Below the pieces are notes generated by a model. It made no database searches, was not told the DNA's origin, and saw only the letters and a program-made list of their open reading frames with translations. DNA of 64,000 bases from Arsenicibacter rosenii (GTDB lineage Bacteria; Bacteroidota; Bacteroidia; Cytophagales; Spirosomataceae): the NCBI RefSeq assembly GCF_001870735.1, contig NZ_MORL01000002.1, positions 186,001 to 250,000 on the forward strand, given 5' to 3'. The position numbers and the translations under genes were made by a program. Shown piece after piece: positions 8,802 through 18,526 of the stretch; the stretch's first letter is position 1; each line of letters opens with the position of its first letter.

Positions 8802-9815
8802 TCACTTTCCTGACAAGGCCGGCTTACTACCCTGCCAGCTTACCGGCTCATTGGACAGCAGCCAGGTACGGCCTTTGTCATTGTTGCCCTGGTAAAAGAG
8901 GTATGTGCGTTTATTGCGGTCTTCAAACAGATGCGGATGTCCCGACTCACTGCTGTTCCAGGTACCGGGAGCACCGTTTTTAAGAAAAGGCTCGTTTTGC
9001 AGCCGTTCCCAATGCAGGCCGTCGCGGCTGTGGGCGATACCGATCTGTTGCGGCCAGTTGTTGTAGGCGCCGGCATAAAACATGACCAGTTCGCCGTTGC
9101 GCTCAATGACCGACGCGCCCTCAATGCAGTCACCTTCCCAGGGCAGTTCGGGTTTGAGAATAGGTCCGTCGGTAGAAAGCTGCTTCCACTCCTCACGGTT
9201 AAAGCTGGTTTTCAGCGGCGCAACGGCCACGCCCAGTAGCTGTTTTTTATACTCCGGATCGCGCGTGGCAAAAAAGAGAAAATACTGACCTTTAAATGGA
9301 TAGACCTCTGCATCGATGGCGCGGCCACAATTCCAGGCACCGGCCGGCCGGAAAACCGGGTTGGTTTCGTTGCGGGTAAAATGAATACCATCGGCCGACC
9401 AGGCATGGCAGATCGCGTCTTTGGGGCCACCGCCGTAGGTCTGGTAAAACAGTTGTACGTTGCCATCCTTTACCAAGGCACCCGGCGCGCAGATCCCTGC
9501 TTTCTCGTAGTCGGCCACCGGCGGAATTTCGGCGATTTTCTGCCAGTCGGTCAGGTTCGTACTTTCGGCAATACCGATGCCCCAGCCATGTTTGGTGCCG
9601 CTGGAATCCGTATAAGCCGGTACGGAGAAGTACATCAGATAACGCCCCTTGAACCGGACGACATGCGGATCTTTGGCGTAGGGGCGACCCAGCCGTGCCC
9701 GGTCGCCATACATCATTTTCGGGGTATCATGGTGGTCTGCCGGTTGCGGGCGCAGCCAGGCGGTGCTGCCGGTCAGGAGCAGAAACAGGAATAAACCAGC
9801 GGAATAGTTTTTCAT
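8802..9815 (-). CDS. Secreted five-bladed beta-propeller glycosidase, GH43-like
   Basis: 337 aa from the inner ATG at 9815, chosen because it begins a clean signal peptide (MKNYSAGLFLFLLLTGSTAW); the ATG at 9833 would add six residues. The mature part shows repeated propeller blades, including YAKDPHVVRFKGRYLMYFS with a likely catalytic Asp, SADGIHF and SRDGLHW blade motifs, and a late SGHPHLFED. This fits clan GH-F-type glycoside hydrolases (GH43/GH117-like), which act on arabinose-, xylose- or galactan-type sugars. The exact family and substrate cannot be set by eye. It lies downstream of the DUF1501/PSD1 pair on the same strand (96-base gap) and may share its transcript. Confidence 0.75.
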   Translation of the reverse strand: MKNYSAGLFLFLLLTGSTAWLRPQPADHHDTPKMMYGDRARLGRPYAKDPHVVRFKGRYLMYFSVPAYTDSSGTKHGWGIGIAESTNLTDWQKIAEIPPVADYEKAGICAPGALVKDGNVQLFYQTYGGGPKDAICHAWSADGIHFTRNETNPVFRPAGAWNCGRAIDAEVYPFKGQYFLFFATRDPEYKKQLLGVAVAPLKTSFNREEWKQLSTDGPILKPELPWEGDCIEGASVIERNGELVMFYAGAYNNWPQQIGIAHSRDGLHWERLQNEPFLKNGAPGTWNSSESGHPHLFEDRNKRTYLFYQGNNDKGRTWLLSNEPVSWQGSKPALSGK

Positions 9816-9911
9816 TGCGTCAGGACAAAACAAGGTTATTTCAGCCCTTGTAAAAGTGGCTGAGCTGTGAGAAACTACCCGTTTGCCTTCAACCCTTCCG
9901 GGAGTACCAAT

Positions 9912-11354
9912 CTATGCCAGCAGCGGTTTTACCACCGTTCCGTGTACATCGGTCAGGCGGTAGCGGCGGCCCTGGAACTTAAAGGTCATCTGCTCATGGT
10001 CGAGGCCCATCAGGTGCATAACCGTCGCCTGAAAATCATGGACATGTACTGGGTCACGGGCGATGTTATAGCCGAATTCGTCGGTTTCGCCGTAGACAAG
10101 CCCTTTCTTGACGCCTGCGCCCGCCATCCAGATCGTATAGCAACGCGGATGGTGGTCGCGGCCGTAATTGTCGCGGGTCAGCTTACCCTGCGAATAGTTG
10201 GTCCGGCCAAATTCGCCGCCCCAGATGACCAGCGTTTCGTCGAGCAGGCCACGCTGCTTGAGATCCATAATCAACGCCGCCGACGCCTGATCGACACTCT
10301 TCGTCTGAATCTGAATATCGTTGGGCAGGTTGCCGTGCTGGTCCCATCCCTGATGATACAACTGGACGAATTTTACGTCTTTTTCGATCAGCTTCCGGGC
10401 CAGCAGGCAGTTGGCCGCAAACGTGCCCGGCTTGCGGCTCTCGGGGCCGTACATGTCGAAAATATAAGCGGGTTCTTTGGAAATATCGAGCGTTTCGGGC
10501 ACCGACGCCTGCATGCGGTAGGCCATCTCATACTGCGCCATCCGGTTGTTGATCTCCGGATCGAGTACGTGTTTGTACTGCTCCTGATGCATTTTCGTCA
10601 GGTAATCCAGCATCCGGCGGCGGCTGGCACGGTCGACGCCCGGCGGGTTGTTGAGGTAAAATACCGGATCAGGCCCTGAGCGGAAGACCACTCCCTGATG
10701 CACCGATGGCAAAAAGCCATTGCTCCAGAGCTTGGCATACAGCGGCTGGTCACCGTCGCGGCCTTTGGAGAGCAGCACCACAAAGGCCGGCAGGTTCTGG
10801 TTATCCGAGCCGAGTCCGTAGCTGATCCACGACCCGAAACTAGGCCGGCCACCTTGCTGTGATCCCGTCTGAATAAACGTAACGGCAGGGTCATGGTTAA
10901 TGGCCTCGGTATGCATCGTCCGGATAAACGTCAGATCACTGGCTACCTTCGATGTGTAGGGCAGCAGTTCACTGATCCACATGCGGCCGGGGCCGTGCTG
11001 CGCAAATTTAAATGTTGATGCTGCCAGCGGAAAGCGACTCTGGCCCGCCGACATACCCGTCAGCCGCTGGCCTTTCCGCACGGATTCGGGCAGGTCCTGC
11101 CCCCACATTTTTTCGAGACGCGGCTTATAATCGAACAGTTCCAGCTGCGAGGGCGCGCCACTCTGGAACAGGTAGATAACCCGCTTCACCTTTGGCGGGA
11201 AATGTGGTTTCCCTAAGGCCGGGCCTTCCGATGCTGATGCGGCGCCCGGATTCAGCAGCGACGCCAGCGCCAGTGTACCAATGCCCGCACTTGTCTGGCC
11301 GAGGAACGTCCGGCGGCTCATCATGTCATGTAATTGATCCTGAATGTCAGACAT
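9912..11354 (-). CDS. DUF1501 protein with Tat signal
   Basis: 480 aa. A twin-arginine signal (SRRTFLGQTSAG) marks export in folded form. The rest matches DUF1501, a family with an alkaline-phosphatase/sulfatase-like core: GGEFGRTNYSQGK and GRDHHPRCYTIWMAG are typical blocks. Biochemical role unknown. It starts four bases after the stop of the PSD1 cytochrome-domain gene, so the two are clearly cotranscribed. This pair is abundant in Planctomycetes and recurs in Bacteroidota. Confidence 0.9.
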   Translation of the reverse strand: MSDIQDQLHDMMSRRTFLGQTSAGIGTLALASLLNPGAASASEGPALGKPHFPPKVKRVIYLFQSGAPSQLELFDYKPRLEKMWGQDLPESVRKGQRLTGMSAGQSRFPLAASTFKFAQHGPGRMWISELLPYTSKVASDLTFIRTMHTEAINHDPAVTFIQTGSQQGGRPSFGSWISYGLGSDNQNLPAFVVLLSKGRDGDQPLYAKLWSNGFLPSVHQGVVFRSGPDPVFYLNNPPGVDRASRRRMLDYLTKMHQEQYKHVLDPEINNRMAQYEMAYRMQASVPETLDISKEPAYIFDMYGPESRKPGTFAANCLLARKLIEKDVKFVQLYHQGWDQHGNLPNDIQIQTKSVDQASAALIMDLKQRGLLDETLVIWGGEFGRTNYSQGKLTRDNYGRDHHPRCYTIWMAGAGVKKGLVYGETDEFGYNIARDPVHVHDFQATVMHLMGLDHEQMTFKFQGRRYRLTDVHGTVVKPLLA

Positions 11355-11358
11355 GATC

Positions 11359-14300
11359 TTATCGTTTAATAATGGCTTCGTCGAAATTCATAACAGTGCT
11401 GGCCACAATGGTCAGGGCAGCTACATCGGCCGGCGGAAGCTGCCGGTCGACAGCGTGCCGGCCAACGGTCAGCAGGTCAGCGATCCGCTTCGGATTCGCG
11501 CGGAAATCGCGCAGCTCTTCGGCGTAGAGTTGTTGCATCAGGGCTACCTCCGTTGGTCGGGCGGGGCGGCTGATGATGGCTTTGAACAGATACGAGATAG
11601 CAGCTTCCGAAGGTTGCCCTCCCGCTGCCGGATACGTTTTCAGGGTATGTTGGGCCAGCGCACGGGCTGCTTCGACAAACTGCGGGTCGTTGAGTGTCAC
11701 CAGTGCCTGTAGGGGTGTTGATGTCTTCTGACGGCGGACGGTGCAGGTATGCCGCTCAGCCGCGTCGAAGTTGAGCATCATCGGTGGCGGCGAAGACCGT
11801 TTCCAGATCGTATACAGCGACCGCCGATACAAGCTGTCGCCCTGACTTTCAATGTATTTGACCGCATTCCGTGTCGCCAGTGCTTCCCAGATACCTGCCG
11901 GCTGGTAGGGCCGTACGCTGGGACCGCCGATGTGCCGGCTCAGGAGGCCGCCTGCTACCAGAGCATTGTCCCGGACCTGCTCGGCCGACATCCGGTAGCT
12001 CGCTCCGCGCGTCAGGAAGGTATTGTCATAATCCTTGTCGCGAACAGGTTCCGGTACCGACGACGACTGGCGGTAGGTGGCCGACATAACAATCTGCTTA
12101 TGTAGCGCCTTCACGTTCCAGCCGCTCTCGCGGAACGTAACCGCCAGGTAATCCAGCAGTTCGGGGTGCGACGGCAGGTTACCCTGATTGCCGAAATCAT
12201 CACTGGTTTTCACCAGGCCCTGGCCAAAATACTGTTGCCAGATGCGGTTAACGATCACGCGGCTGAACAGCGGGTTCTCCTTATCAAGCAGCCATTGGGC
12301 CAGGCCGAGCCGGTTTTTCGGGGCATCGCCGGAAAATTTAAGCAGTTGTTCGGGTGTATTCGGCTGTACTTCGTCGCCGGGCGCATCGTAGGCTCCCCGC
12401 TTCAGAATAAACGTCTGCCGCGGAAACTTGCGCTCCGTCATGGTCATCACCTGATCCGAATTGGTAAAGATCTCCATCGACTCACCGCGCAGTTTCATGG
12501 CTTCGGCGTATGCTTTTTTATAGCCGCCATCAAGGGTCGATACGTAAAAATTATAGAGCTCTGCACGTTGTTCGGCAGTCCGGTCGTCGGCCGGTGTCCG
12601 CAGCGCTTCCAGCAGCGCGTCCGGTTTTCCGGCCAGGCGTGGCATTTCAATCGGACTCAGGGCGCGGTCAAATATTTTCAGCTCATCGACAGCCACGTCC
12701 TTGAGGTAATAGTCGTGCATGCGGCCGACGTAGAACGAGTGCTGGGCCCAGTGGGTTTTATTTTTGCCGTAAATAATGCTGTGGTGCAGGTTATCCGTAA
12801 TTACCCGCGTTTCCATGGGTTTGCCGTTCAGGTATAGTTTCACGCCCCGTGTATGGCCGGAACCATCGTACGTCATCGCAATCTGAAACCACTCCTTAAC
12901 CGGGACTTTATCGATGCTTTCGACATCAAGCGCATTATTGGGCCATACATGGCTCAGCATTACCTTAACGCGGCCGTCTTTCAGGAGGTCGACCTCATAA
13001 CCACGCTGCCCGTCCATGGGTCCGGCGGTCCGGCCCATGAGTGTCCCTTCCAGTCCCGGTTTCGACAGGTTGAACCAGGCACTGAGCGTAAACGGCTGGT
13101 TTTGTTCAAAAACGGCGAATTCATACGGCAACTGAATCTGGCTGTCGCCGAAGAGATACCGGGCTTTACCGAAGCGCCCCGGCACCGATTTCGGAAAACG
13201 CTCCATATCGCCGCTCAACCGGGCCGGGATGGTGTCATTAACCGTATTTTTAAAGGCGTTGCGCGGGTCTTTTTCCAGCTCAGCCCATGATTTACGTTTT
13301 GGTTTTTCCGGCTCTTTCGGTGGTTCGGGTTTCAGCTTACCGGCAGCCCGCAAAGCCTCTTCCTGTTTCTTTTTCTCCTGTTCCTGCTTTTTCCGGATTT
13401 CTTCCTGCTTCGCAAATTCCTTAAAATTGACGCGGTCGGCCTCGTCAAACGTGTAGTGGGCAATCAGGCCGAGCTTATCAGTCGAAACCGGTTTTTGGGC
13501 TGCCCCGGCCAGCCATTGCCCGAAACGCTGCTGGTATTCGGGGCGGTTGGTATTGAGCTGCTGCTCAACCGGCCGGAGCTGTTTCTGAATGTATTTTACT
13601 TTGGCTTCGGCATCTTTCGACAGGAGCGTAATGGTCGGTGCGGCCTCCCCGTTGTACGGGATCTGCCCCCGGTCGTTGTTGCTGTTGAAGAAGGCGTACA
13701 ACGAATAATAATCCTTCTGACTGATCGGATCATACTTGTGGTCGTGGCAGCGGGCGCATTCAACGGTCAGGCCCAGAAAGGCCTTGCCAAAGGTGTTGGT
13801 GCGGTCGGCTACGTACTCGACCCGATACTCTTCATCGACAATACCGCCTTCCTGACTTTGCTGGTGGTTCCGGTTGAAGGCCGTAGCAATCAGCATGTCG
13901 CGGGTCGGACGCGGGTGTTCGGGGGTAGGCAGCATATCGCCGGCCAGCTGCCAGGTCACAAACTTGTCGTACGACAGATTCCGGTTAAAGGCGCTGATGA
14001 CCCAGTCGCGGTACGGCCAGGAAGTGCGTAAGCCGTCGTCCTGATAACCGTGGGTATCGGCATACCGGGCCACATCGAGCCAGTCGCTGGCCTGCCGTTC
14101 GCCGAAGTGCGGACTGGCCAGCAGCCGGTCAACGGCCTTTTCGTAGGCGTTCGGCGATTTGTCGGCCAGGAAGGCGTCGACCTCGCCGGTGGTGGGGGGC
14201 AGGCCGGTCAGGTCGAGGCTGGCGCGGCGGAGCAACGTCGTTTTATCGGCTTCTGGCGCTGGTTTCAACTTTTTTTCTTCGTGTTTTTGCGCCACAAACC

Positions 14301-14832
14301 GGTCGATGTCGTTGCGTATCCACGCGTTGTTATTGACAACGGGCAGTTCCGGCATCGTCGGGGCTACCAGCGACCAGTGTGGTTTATATTCCGCTCCCTG
14401 TTCAATCCAGCGCACGAGCAAGGCTTTTTCTTCCGTGCTCAGCGACAGGTGCGATTCCGGCGTCGGCATCATCATCTCCGGATCGGAACTCATGATGCGG
14501 TGGTACAGCTCACTGCCGTCCACGTCGCCGGGAACAATGGCGCGGTTGCCGCTTTCCAGTTTTTCGTAGGCATTATCGGCAATATCGAGCCGTAGCCCTG
14601 CTTTTTGCTTGTTCTTATCCGGACCGTGGCAGGCAAAGCACCGGTCAGACAGAATCGGTTTGATGTGCAGGTTATAATCGACGGTTTTGGGCAAGGTATT
14701 GTCCAGAGCCAGTAATTCGGCAGGTTTCTCGGTATGCCGGTTACAGGCGGTAAACCAGACCGCCGACGCAAGCAGGCCGGCAGCAGAGAAAAGGCTTAGA
14801 TAACGGACTCGTATGTCGGACCAGTAATGCAT
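11359..14832 (-). CDS. PSD1 and planctomycete-type cytochrome c domain lipoprotein with LamG-like insert
   Basis: 1157 aa. An N-terminal export signal ends in a probable lipobox (VWFTAC). Domains in order: a PSCyt1-type cytochrome c block with one heme site (CFACHGPDKNK, about residue 66); a PSCyt2/DUF1549 block with a second CxxCH (CARCHDHKYDPIS, about 365); a Lys/Glu-rich low-complexity linker (near 490); a LamG/concanavalin-like domain (about 560-700); and a C-terminal PSD1/DUF1553 domain. With its DUF1501 partner it probably forms an envelope redox or carbohydrate-processing unit; the substrate is unknown. The neighbouring GH43-like gene fits a glycan link, which is inference. Confidence 0.9.
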   Translation of the reverse strand: MHYWSDIRVRYLSLFSAAGLLASAVWFTACNRHTEKPAELLALDNTLPKTVDYNLHIKPILSDRCFACHGPDKNKQKAGLRLDIADNAYEKLESGNRAIVPGDVDGSELYHRIMSSDPEMMMPTPESHLSLSTEEKALLVRWIEQGAEYKPHWSLVAPTMPELPVVNNNAWIRNDIDRFVAQKHEEKKLKPAPEADKTTLLRRASLDLTGLPPTTGEVDAFLADKSPNAYEKAVDRLLASPHFGERQASDWLDVARYADTHGYQDDGLRTSWPYRDWVISAFNRNLSYDKFVTWQLAGDMLPTPEHPRPTRDMLIATAFNRNHQQSQEGGIVDEEYRVEYVADRTNTFGKAFLGLTVECARCHDHKYDPISQKDYYSLYAFFNSNNDRGQIPYNGEAAPTITLLSKDAEAKVKYIQKQLRPVEQQLNTNRPEYQQRFGQWLAGAAQKPVSTDKLGLIAHYTFDEADRVNFKEFAKQEEIRKKQEQEKKKQEEALRAAGKLKPEPPKEPEKPKRKSWAELEKDPRNAFKNTVNDTIPARLSGDMERFPKSVPGRFGKARYLFGDSQIQLPYEFAVFEQNQPFTLSAWFNLSKPGLEGTLMGRTAGPMDGQRGYEVDLLKDGRVKVMLSHVWPNNALDVESIDKVPVKEWFQIAMTYDGSGHTRGVKLYLNGKPMETRVITDNLHHSIIYGKNKTHWAQHSFYVGRMHDYYLKDVAVDELKIFDRALSPIEMPRLAGKPDALLEALRTPADDRTAEQRAELYNFYVSTLDGGYKKAYAEAMKLRGESMEIFTNSDQVMTMTERKFPRQTFILKRGAYDAPGDEVQPNTPEQLLKFSGDAPKNRLGLAQWLLDKENPLFSRVIVNRIWQQYFGQGLVKTSDDFGNQGNLPSHPELLDYLAVTFRESGWNVKALHKQIVMSATYRQSSSVPEPVRDKDYDNTFLTRGASYRMSAEQVRDNALVAGGLLSRHIGGPSVRPYQPAGIWEALATRNAVKYIESQGDSLYRRSLYTIWKRSSPPPMMLNFDAAERHTCTVRRQKTSTPLQALVTLNDPQFVEAARALAQHTLKTYPAAGGQPSEAAISYLFKAIISRPARPTEVALMQQLYAEELRDFRANPKRIADLLTVGRHAVDRQLPPADVAALTIVASTVMNFDEAIIKR

Positions 14833-15034
14833 ACGATGAATAGTTGAGGAACAAGGTGACTATAACAAAAATACACGGATCTTACTATAAAGTGTTAGTA
14901 AAAGGCAATTTTGTGCAGGAATTAGTCAAGTTCGGATGATATACCGGACTGAGCAGCGGCATTTCAGAAATTATGTACAGTTTCGTGCATTAAGATACTG
15001 TATATTTCGGCTATTTCCGGTTGTTAACTGCCCT

Positions 15035-15802
15035 ATGCCCCGTATCATTGACCTTTCGAAACCTATTCAGTTTAATGCACAGGACCCGTGGTTTATGCGG
15101 GTAAAAATCAAACATAAAGCCCATAGCAGCGCCCGCTGGCTGATCCGGTTTCTGGGCCTGCCGTTCCGGTTGTTTCCGCCGGGCTTTTCGGGCTGGGCCG
15201 ACGATACGATCAAGCACATGGGCGTGCATGCTACTACGCACATCGACGCGCCCTGGCATTATTTCCCCACCGTTGCCGGGCAGCCTGCCAAGACCATTGA
15301 TCAGGTGCCGCTGGACTGGTGCTACGGGGATGGCCTGAAACTTGATATGACCCACAAGGCCGATTTTGATCCTATTACGGTCGATGACCTGAACGCTGAG
15401 CTGGCCCGCACGAAGGCGGTGCTGAGGCCCGGCATGATCGTACTGATTCAGACCGGCCGCGACCGGTTCAACGGCACCAAAGAGTTTGCCGAGGTGGGTA
15501 CGGGCATGAGTAAGGAGGCGACGGAATGGCTGATTGATCAGGGTATTAAGATCATGGGTATTGATCAGTGGGGATGGGACCTGCCGCTGCGCTACATGAT
15601 TGAGCAGGCCAAAACCACCCATAATCCGGATCTGTTCTGGGAGGGACATCTGGTCGGGCGCGAAAAGGAATACTGCCACATTGAGCAGCTGGTCAATCTT
15701 GGTGCGTTGCCGGTCTCGGGCTTCAAAGTGTGCGTTTTCCCGCTGAAAATTGTCGGGGCCTCCGCTGCCCCCGCCCGCGTTGTGGCCATTCTGGAGGAGT
15801 GA
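15035..15802 (+). CDS. Cyclase-family metal-dependent hydrolase (kynurenine formamidase-like)
   Basis: 255 aa from the ATG at 15035 (MPRIIDLSKPIQFN); a longer frame opens at 14936 but that extension has no family character. The metal-binding motif HATTHIDAPWHYF fits the HxxTHxDxPxH signature of the cyclase/kynurenine formamidase family. Later blocks are LIQTGRDRF and MGIDQWGWDLPL. The family contains arylformamidases and other amide or lactone hydrolases; no tryptophan-pathway gene is nearby, so the substrate is open. It stands alone between divergent PSD1 and the protease gene. Confidence 0.85.
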   Translation: MPRIIDLSKPIQFNAQDPWFMRVKIKHKAHSSARWLIRFLGLPFRLFPPGFSGWADDTIKHMGVHATTHIDAPWHYFPTVAGQPAKTIDQVPLDWCYGDGLKLDMTHKADFDPITVDDLNAELARTKAVLRPGMIVLIQTGRDRFNGTKEFAEVGTGMSKEATEWLIDQGIKIMGIDQWGWDLPLRYMIEQAKTTHNPDLFWEGHLVGREKEYCHIEQLVNLGALPVSGFKVCVFPLKIVGASAAPARVVAILEE

Positions 15803-15909
15803 CACCATAGCACTCCTTTTACAAAAAACACGATTAAAGCCACAGGGAAGCGCTAAATAACGGAACATTATTCGGTTTTTACTATATTCGGCAGTTAACA
15901 AACTGCTGC

Positions 15910-18375
15910 ATGAAAACACGATACCCGACCCGCTTTACTGCATTCCTGACAATTTGCTTTTCTCTTTTTGCTCTTTCCGTTTCTGCCCAGACCATTGCGG
16001 CCTTCACGGCTGGGATGGATAAAAAAGATGGCTTCATGCCGTTTTACTGGGATGCTAAAAAAGGTAAGATATACCTCGAAATCGGTCAGTTCGATACTGA
16101 ATTTCTGTATTTCCCGTCGCTGGCACAGGGCGTTGGCTCCAATGATATCGGGCTGGACCGTGGCCGGCTTGGCGATGAACACGTCGTTAAATTCCAGCGT
16201 ACCGGCCCCAAAGTGCTGCTCACAGAGGGCAACTCGCGCTACCGGGCCATCACCAATGACCCGCTGGAGCGCCGGGCTGTAGAGGAGTCATTTGCCAAAT
16301 CGGTTCACTGGGGCTTCGATGTGGTGGCCGAAGAGGGGGGCCGCGTACTGGTTGATCTGACGCCATTCCTGATGCAGGATGCCGTCGGGGTCACGCAGGC
16401 CATCACTCAAACCCGTCAGGGCAGCTTCCGGATGGACCAAAGCCGGAGCGTGATGTACTTGCCGAATACCAAAAACTTCCCGCAAAACACCGAATTTGAG
16501 GTTACGACTACTTTTACCGGCGATAATGCCGGTCAATACCTGCGCTCGGTGGTGCCGACAGCGACGATGGTGACCGTAAACCAGCACCATTCGTTTGTGC
16601 AGCTGCCTGATAACAAGTATCAGGTTCGGGAGTTTGACCCGCGCATCGGCTACGGCGGCATTGAGTATTTCGACTATGCAACGCCGGTTGGCCAGCCGAT
16701 CATGAAACGTTACATTTCGCGCCACCGGCTGGAGAAAAAAGACCCGAAAGCGGCCATCAGCGATCCGGTAAAACCAATTATTTATTACCTCGATCCTGGT
16801 ACGCCGGAGCCGATCCGGACAGCACTGCTCGAAGGAACGGCCTGGTGGAATCAGGCCTTTGAAGCGGCTGGCTACCGGAATGCGTTCCAGGTAAAACTGT
16901 TACCGGCCGACGCCGACCCGATGGACATCCGGTATAACCTCGTGCAGTGGGTACACCGCTCGACGCGGGGGTGGTCGTATGGGGCCAGCGTGATCGACCC
17001 GCGCACGGGCGAAATCCTGAAAGGCAAGGTAACCCTGGGCTCGCTGCGTGTCCGGCAGGATTACCTGATTGCGCAGGGGCTCGTGGGTAAGTTTGAAGGC
17101 GAAACGCCGCCCGCCGATTTCAATGACAACTCCGAGATGATGAAAATGTCGCTGAACCGTCTGCGTCAGCTGGCGGCCCATGAAGTCGGGCATACGCTTG
17201 GTTTGCCGCACAACTATGTGGCCAGCACCCAGGCGCGGGCATCGGTAATGGATTATCCGCACATGGTGGCTAAGCTCAAGGGCGCAACCGTTGACCTGTC
17301 GGATGCCTATGCGCTCGGCATCGGCGATTACGATAAGTGGAGCATCATCTACGGCTATCAGCATTTCCCTGACGGTGCCGACGAGAAAAAAGAACTGACG
17401 AAAGTCGTTGAGCAGATGCACGCCAAAGGCCTGACGTTTCTAACCGATCAGGATGCGCGGCCGGAGGGGAGTGTTCACCCGAAAACGCACTTGTGGGACA
17501 ACGGCGCTGATGCGACCGACGAGCTGAAACGCGTCTCGGAACTCCGCAAAGTGGTGCTGAGCAACTTTAACGAGAAGAAAATTCCGGTCGGAACGCCGAT
17601 GGCAACACTCGAAGAGGTGTTTGTGCCGATGTATATGTTCCACCGCTTCCAGACCGAAGCCACGGCGAAGGTACTGGGCGGCATGAACTACACCAATGCC
17701 TTACGTGGCGACGGGCAGCCGGTGCTTTCTTTTGTGTCGGCCGATGATCAGACGAAAGCGCTGAATGCGCTGTTGTCGACCTTGACGCCGCAGTTTCTGG
17801 CGGTGCCGGATGCCGTGCTGAAGCAGATTCCGCCGCGCGCGTTCCGGTATAATCCAAACCCGCGCGAGGTATTCAAACGCCACACGGGTCTTTCGTTTGA
17901 TCCGCTTGGCCCGCCGGAAGCGGCTGCCGGCATGACTATCCGCCTGCTGCTAAACCCTGACCGGGCAGCGCGTCTGGCGCGGCAGCCGGCCTTTGATGCC
18001 AAACTGCCGGGACTGGATAAGGTAATCAGCGCGCTGGTGACGGCGACGTTCGGGGATGCGAAGACCTTTGCTGCCCAGAAACAGGATAAAACCTACGCGG
18101 GGGATATCCGCCGGATGGTACAGCAGAAAGTGGTCGAGCATCTGATTCAGCTGGCCGTAAATAAGGAAAATGATGTACCGGCCCGCGCCGCTGCTCACGA
18201 AGCCTTAATGCAGATTAAACAGACGTATCCGCAGAGTTTTATGGGCTGGATTATCCGCCAGTACGAAGAAAATCCGGACAGTGTACCGCTGACACCAACG
18301 CTGACACCGCCGGATGGTCAGCCGATTGATCCGGGTCAGGAATGGCTGCAACCCGATTGCGAATGGGTAAAATGA
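15910..18375 (+). CDS. Secreted zinc-dependent metalloprotease (DUF5117-type, metzincin motif)
   Basis: 821 aa. A signal peptide (cleavage after VSAQ near residue 26) precedes a DUF5117/5118-like N-terminal region (IYLEIGQFDTEFLYFPSL). The zinc site HEVGHTLGLPH (about residue 424) fits the metzincin HExxHxxGxxH pattern and is followed by a Met-turn-like SVMDYP. It is expected to be periplasmic or secreted; substrates of this Bacteroidota family are unknown. A TATATTCG element at 15883-15890, one base off TAnnTTTG, lies 20 bases before the ATG. Confidence 0.9.
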   Translation: MKTRYPTRFTAFLTICFSLFALSVSAQTIAAFTAGMDKKDGFMPFYWDAKKGKIYLEIGQFDTEFLYFPSLAQGVGSNDIGLDRGRLGDEHVVKFQRTGPKVLLTEGNSRYRAITNDPLERRAVEESFAKSVHWGFDVVAEEGGRVLVDLTPFLMQDAVGVTQAITQTRQGSFRMDQSRSVMYLPNTKNFPQNTEFEVTTTFTGDNAGQYLRSVVPTATMVTVNQHHSFVQLPDNKYQVREFDPRIGYGGIEYFDYATPVGQPIMKRYISRHRLEKKDPKAAISDPVKPIIYYLDPGTPEPIRTALLEGTAWWNQAFEAAGYRNAFQVKLLPADADPMDIRYNLVQWVHRSTRGWSYGASVIDPRTGEILKGKVTLGSLRVRQDYLIAQGLVGKFEGETPPADFNDNSEMMKMSLNRLRQLAAHEVGHTLGLPHNYVASTQARASVMDYPHMVAKLKGATVDLSDAYALGIGDYDKWSIIYGYQHFPDGADEKKELTKVVEQMHAKGLTFLTDQDARPEGSVHPKTHLWDNGADATDELKRVSELRKVVLSNFNEKKIPVGTPMATLEEVFVPMYMFHRFQTEATAKVLGGMNYTNALRGDGQPVLSFVSADDQTKALNALLSTLTPQFLAVPDAVLKQIPPRAFRYNPNPREVFKRHTGLSFDPLGPPEAAAGMTIRLLLNPDRAARLARQPAFDAKLPGLDKVISALVTATFGDAKTFAAQKQDKTYAGDIRRMVQQKVVEHLIQLAVNKENDVPARAAAHEALMQIKQTYPQSFMGWIIRQYEENPDSVPLTPTLTPPDGQPIDPGQEWLQPDCEWVK

Positions 18376-18441
18376 TCATTATTTAATCCGCTTTTAAGCG
18401 GAATTCAATAATTTTTTAACAGTTTCGTGAAGCAAGTCCCC

Positions 18442-18449
18442 TAATTTTG
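18442..18449 (+). promoter_or_regulatory. Bacteroidota -7 promoter element (TAATTTTG)
   Basis: A perfect TAnnTTTG, 85 bases before the porin start, with a TTTCG near the -33 position. It puts the hairpin at 18474-18506 inside the porin leader. Confidence 0.5.
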
Positions 18450-18473
18450 GACAGACCATTCACAAGCCTTTTG

Positions 18474-18506
18474 AAAAGGAGTTGGTTGAAACAACCAGCT
18501 CCTTTT
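18474..18506 (+). terminator. Terminator-like hairpin in the porin leader
   Basis: A 14-bp stem with one G-U-type pair, arms 18474-18487 and 18493-18506, followed by a T run. It may end the protease transcript. It also lies only 20 bases before the porin ATG and downstream of a good promoter, so it could act as an attenuator. Confidence 0.75.
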
Positions 18507-18526
18507 TGTGTATAAAGCCCGTTCGC

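Noticed and set aside
15011-15919. 302-codon minus-strand open frame
   Set aside because: Shadow of the cyclase-family gene, which carries the family metal motif.
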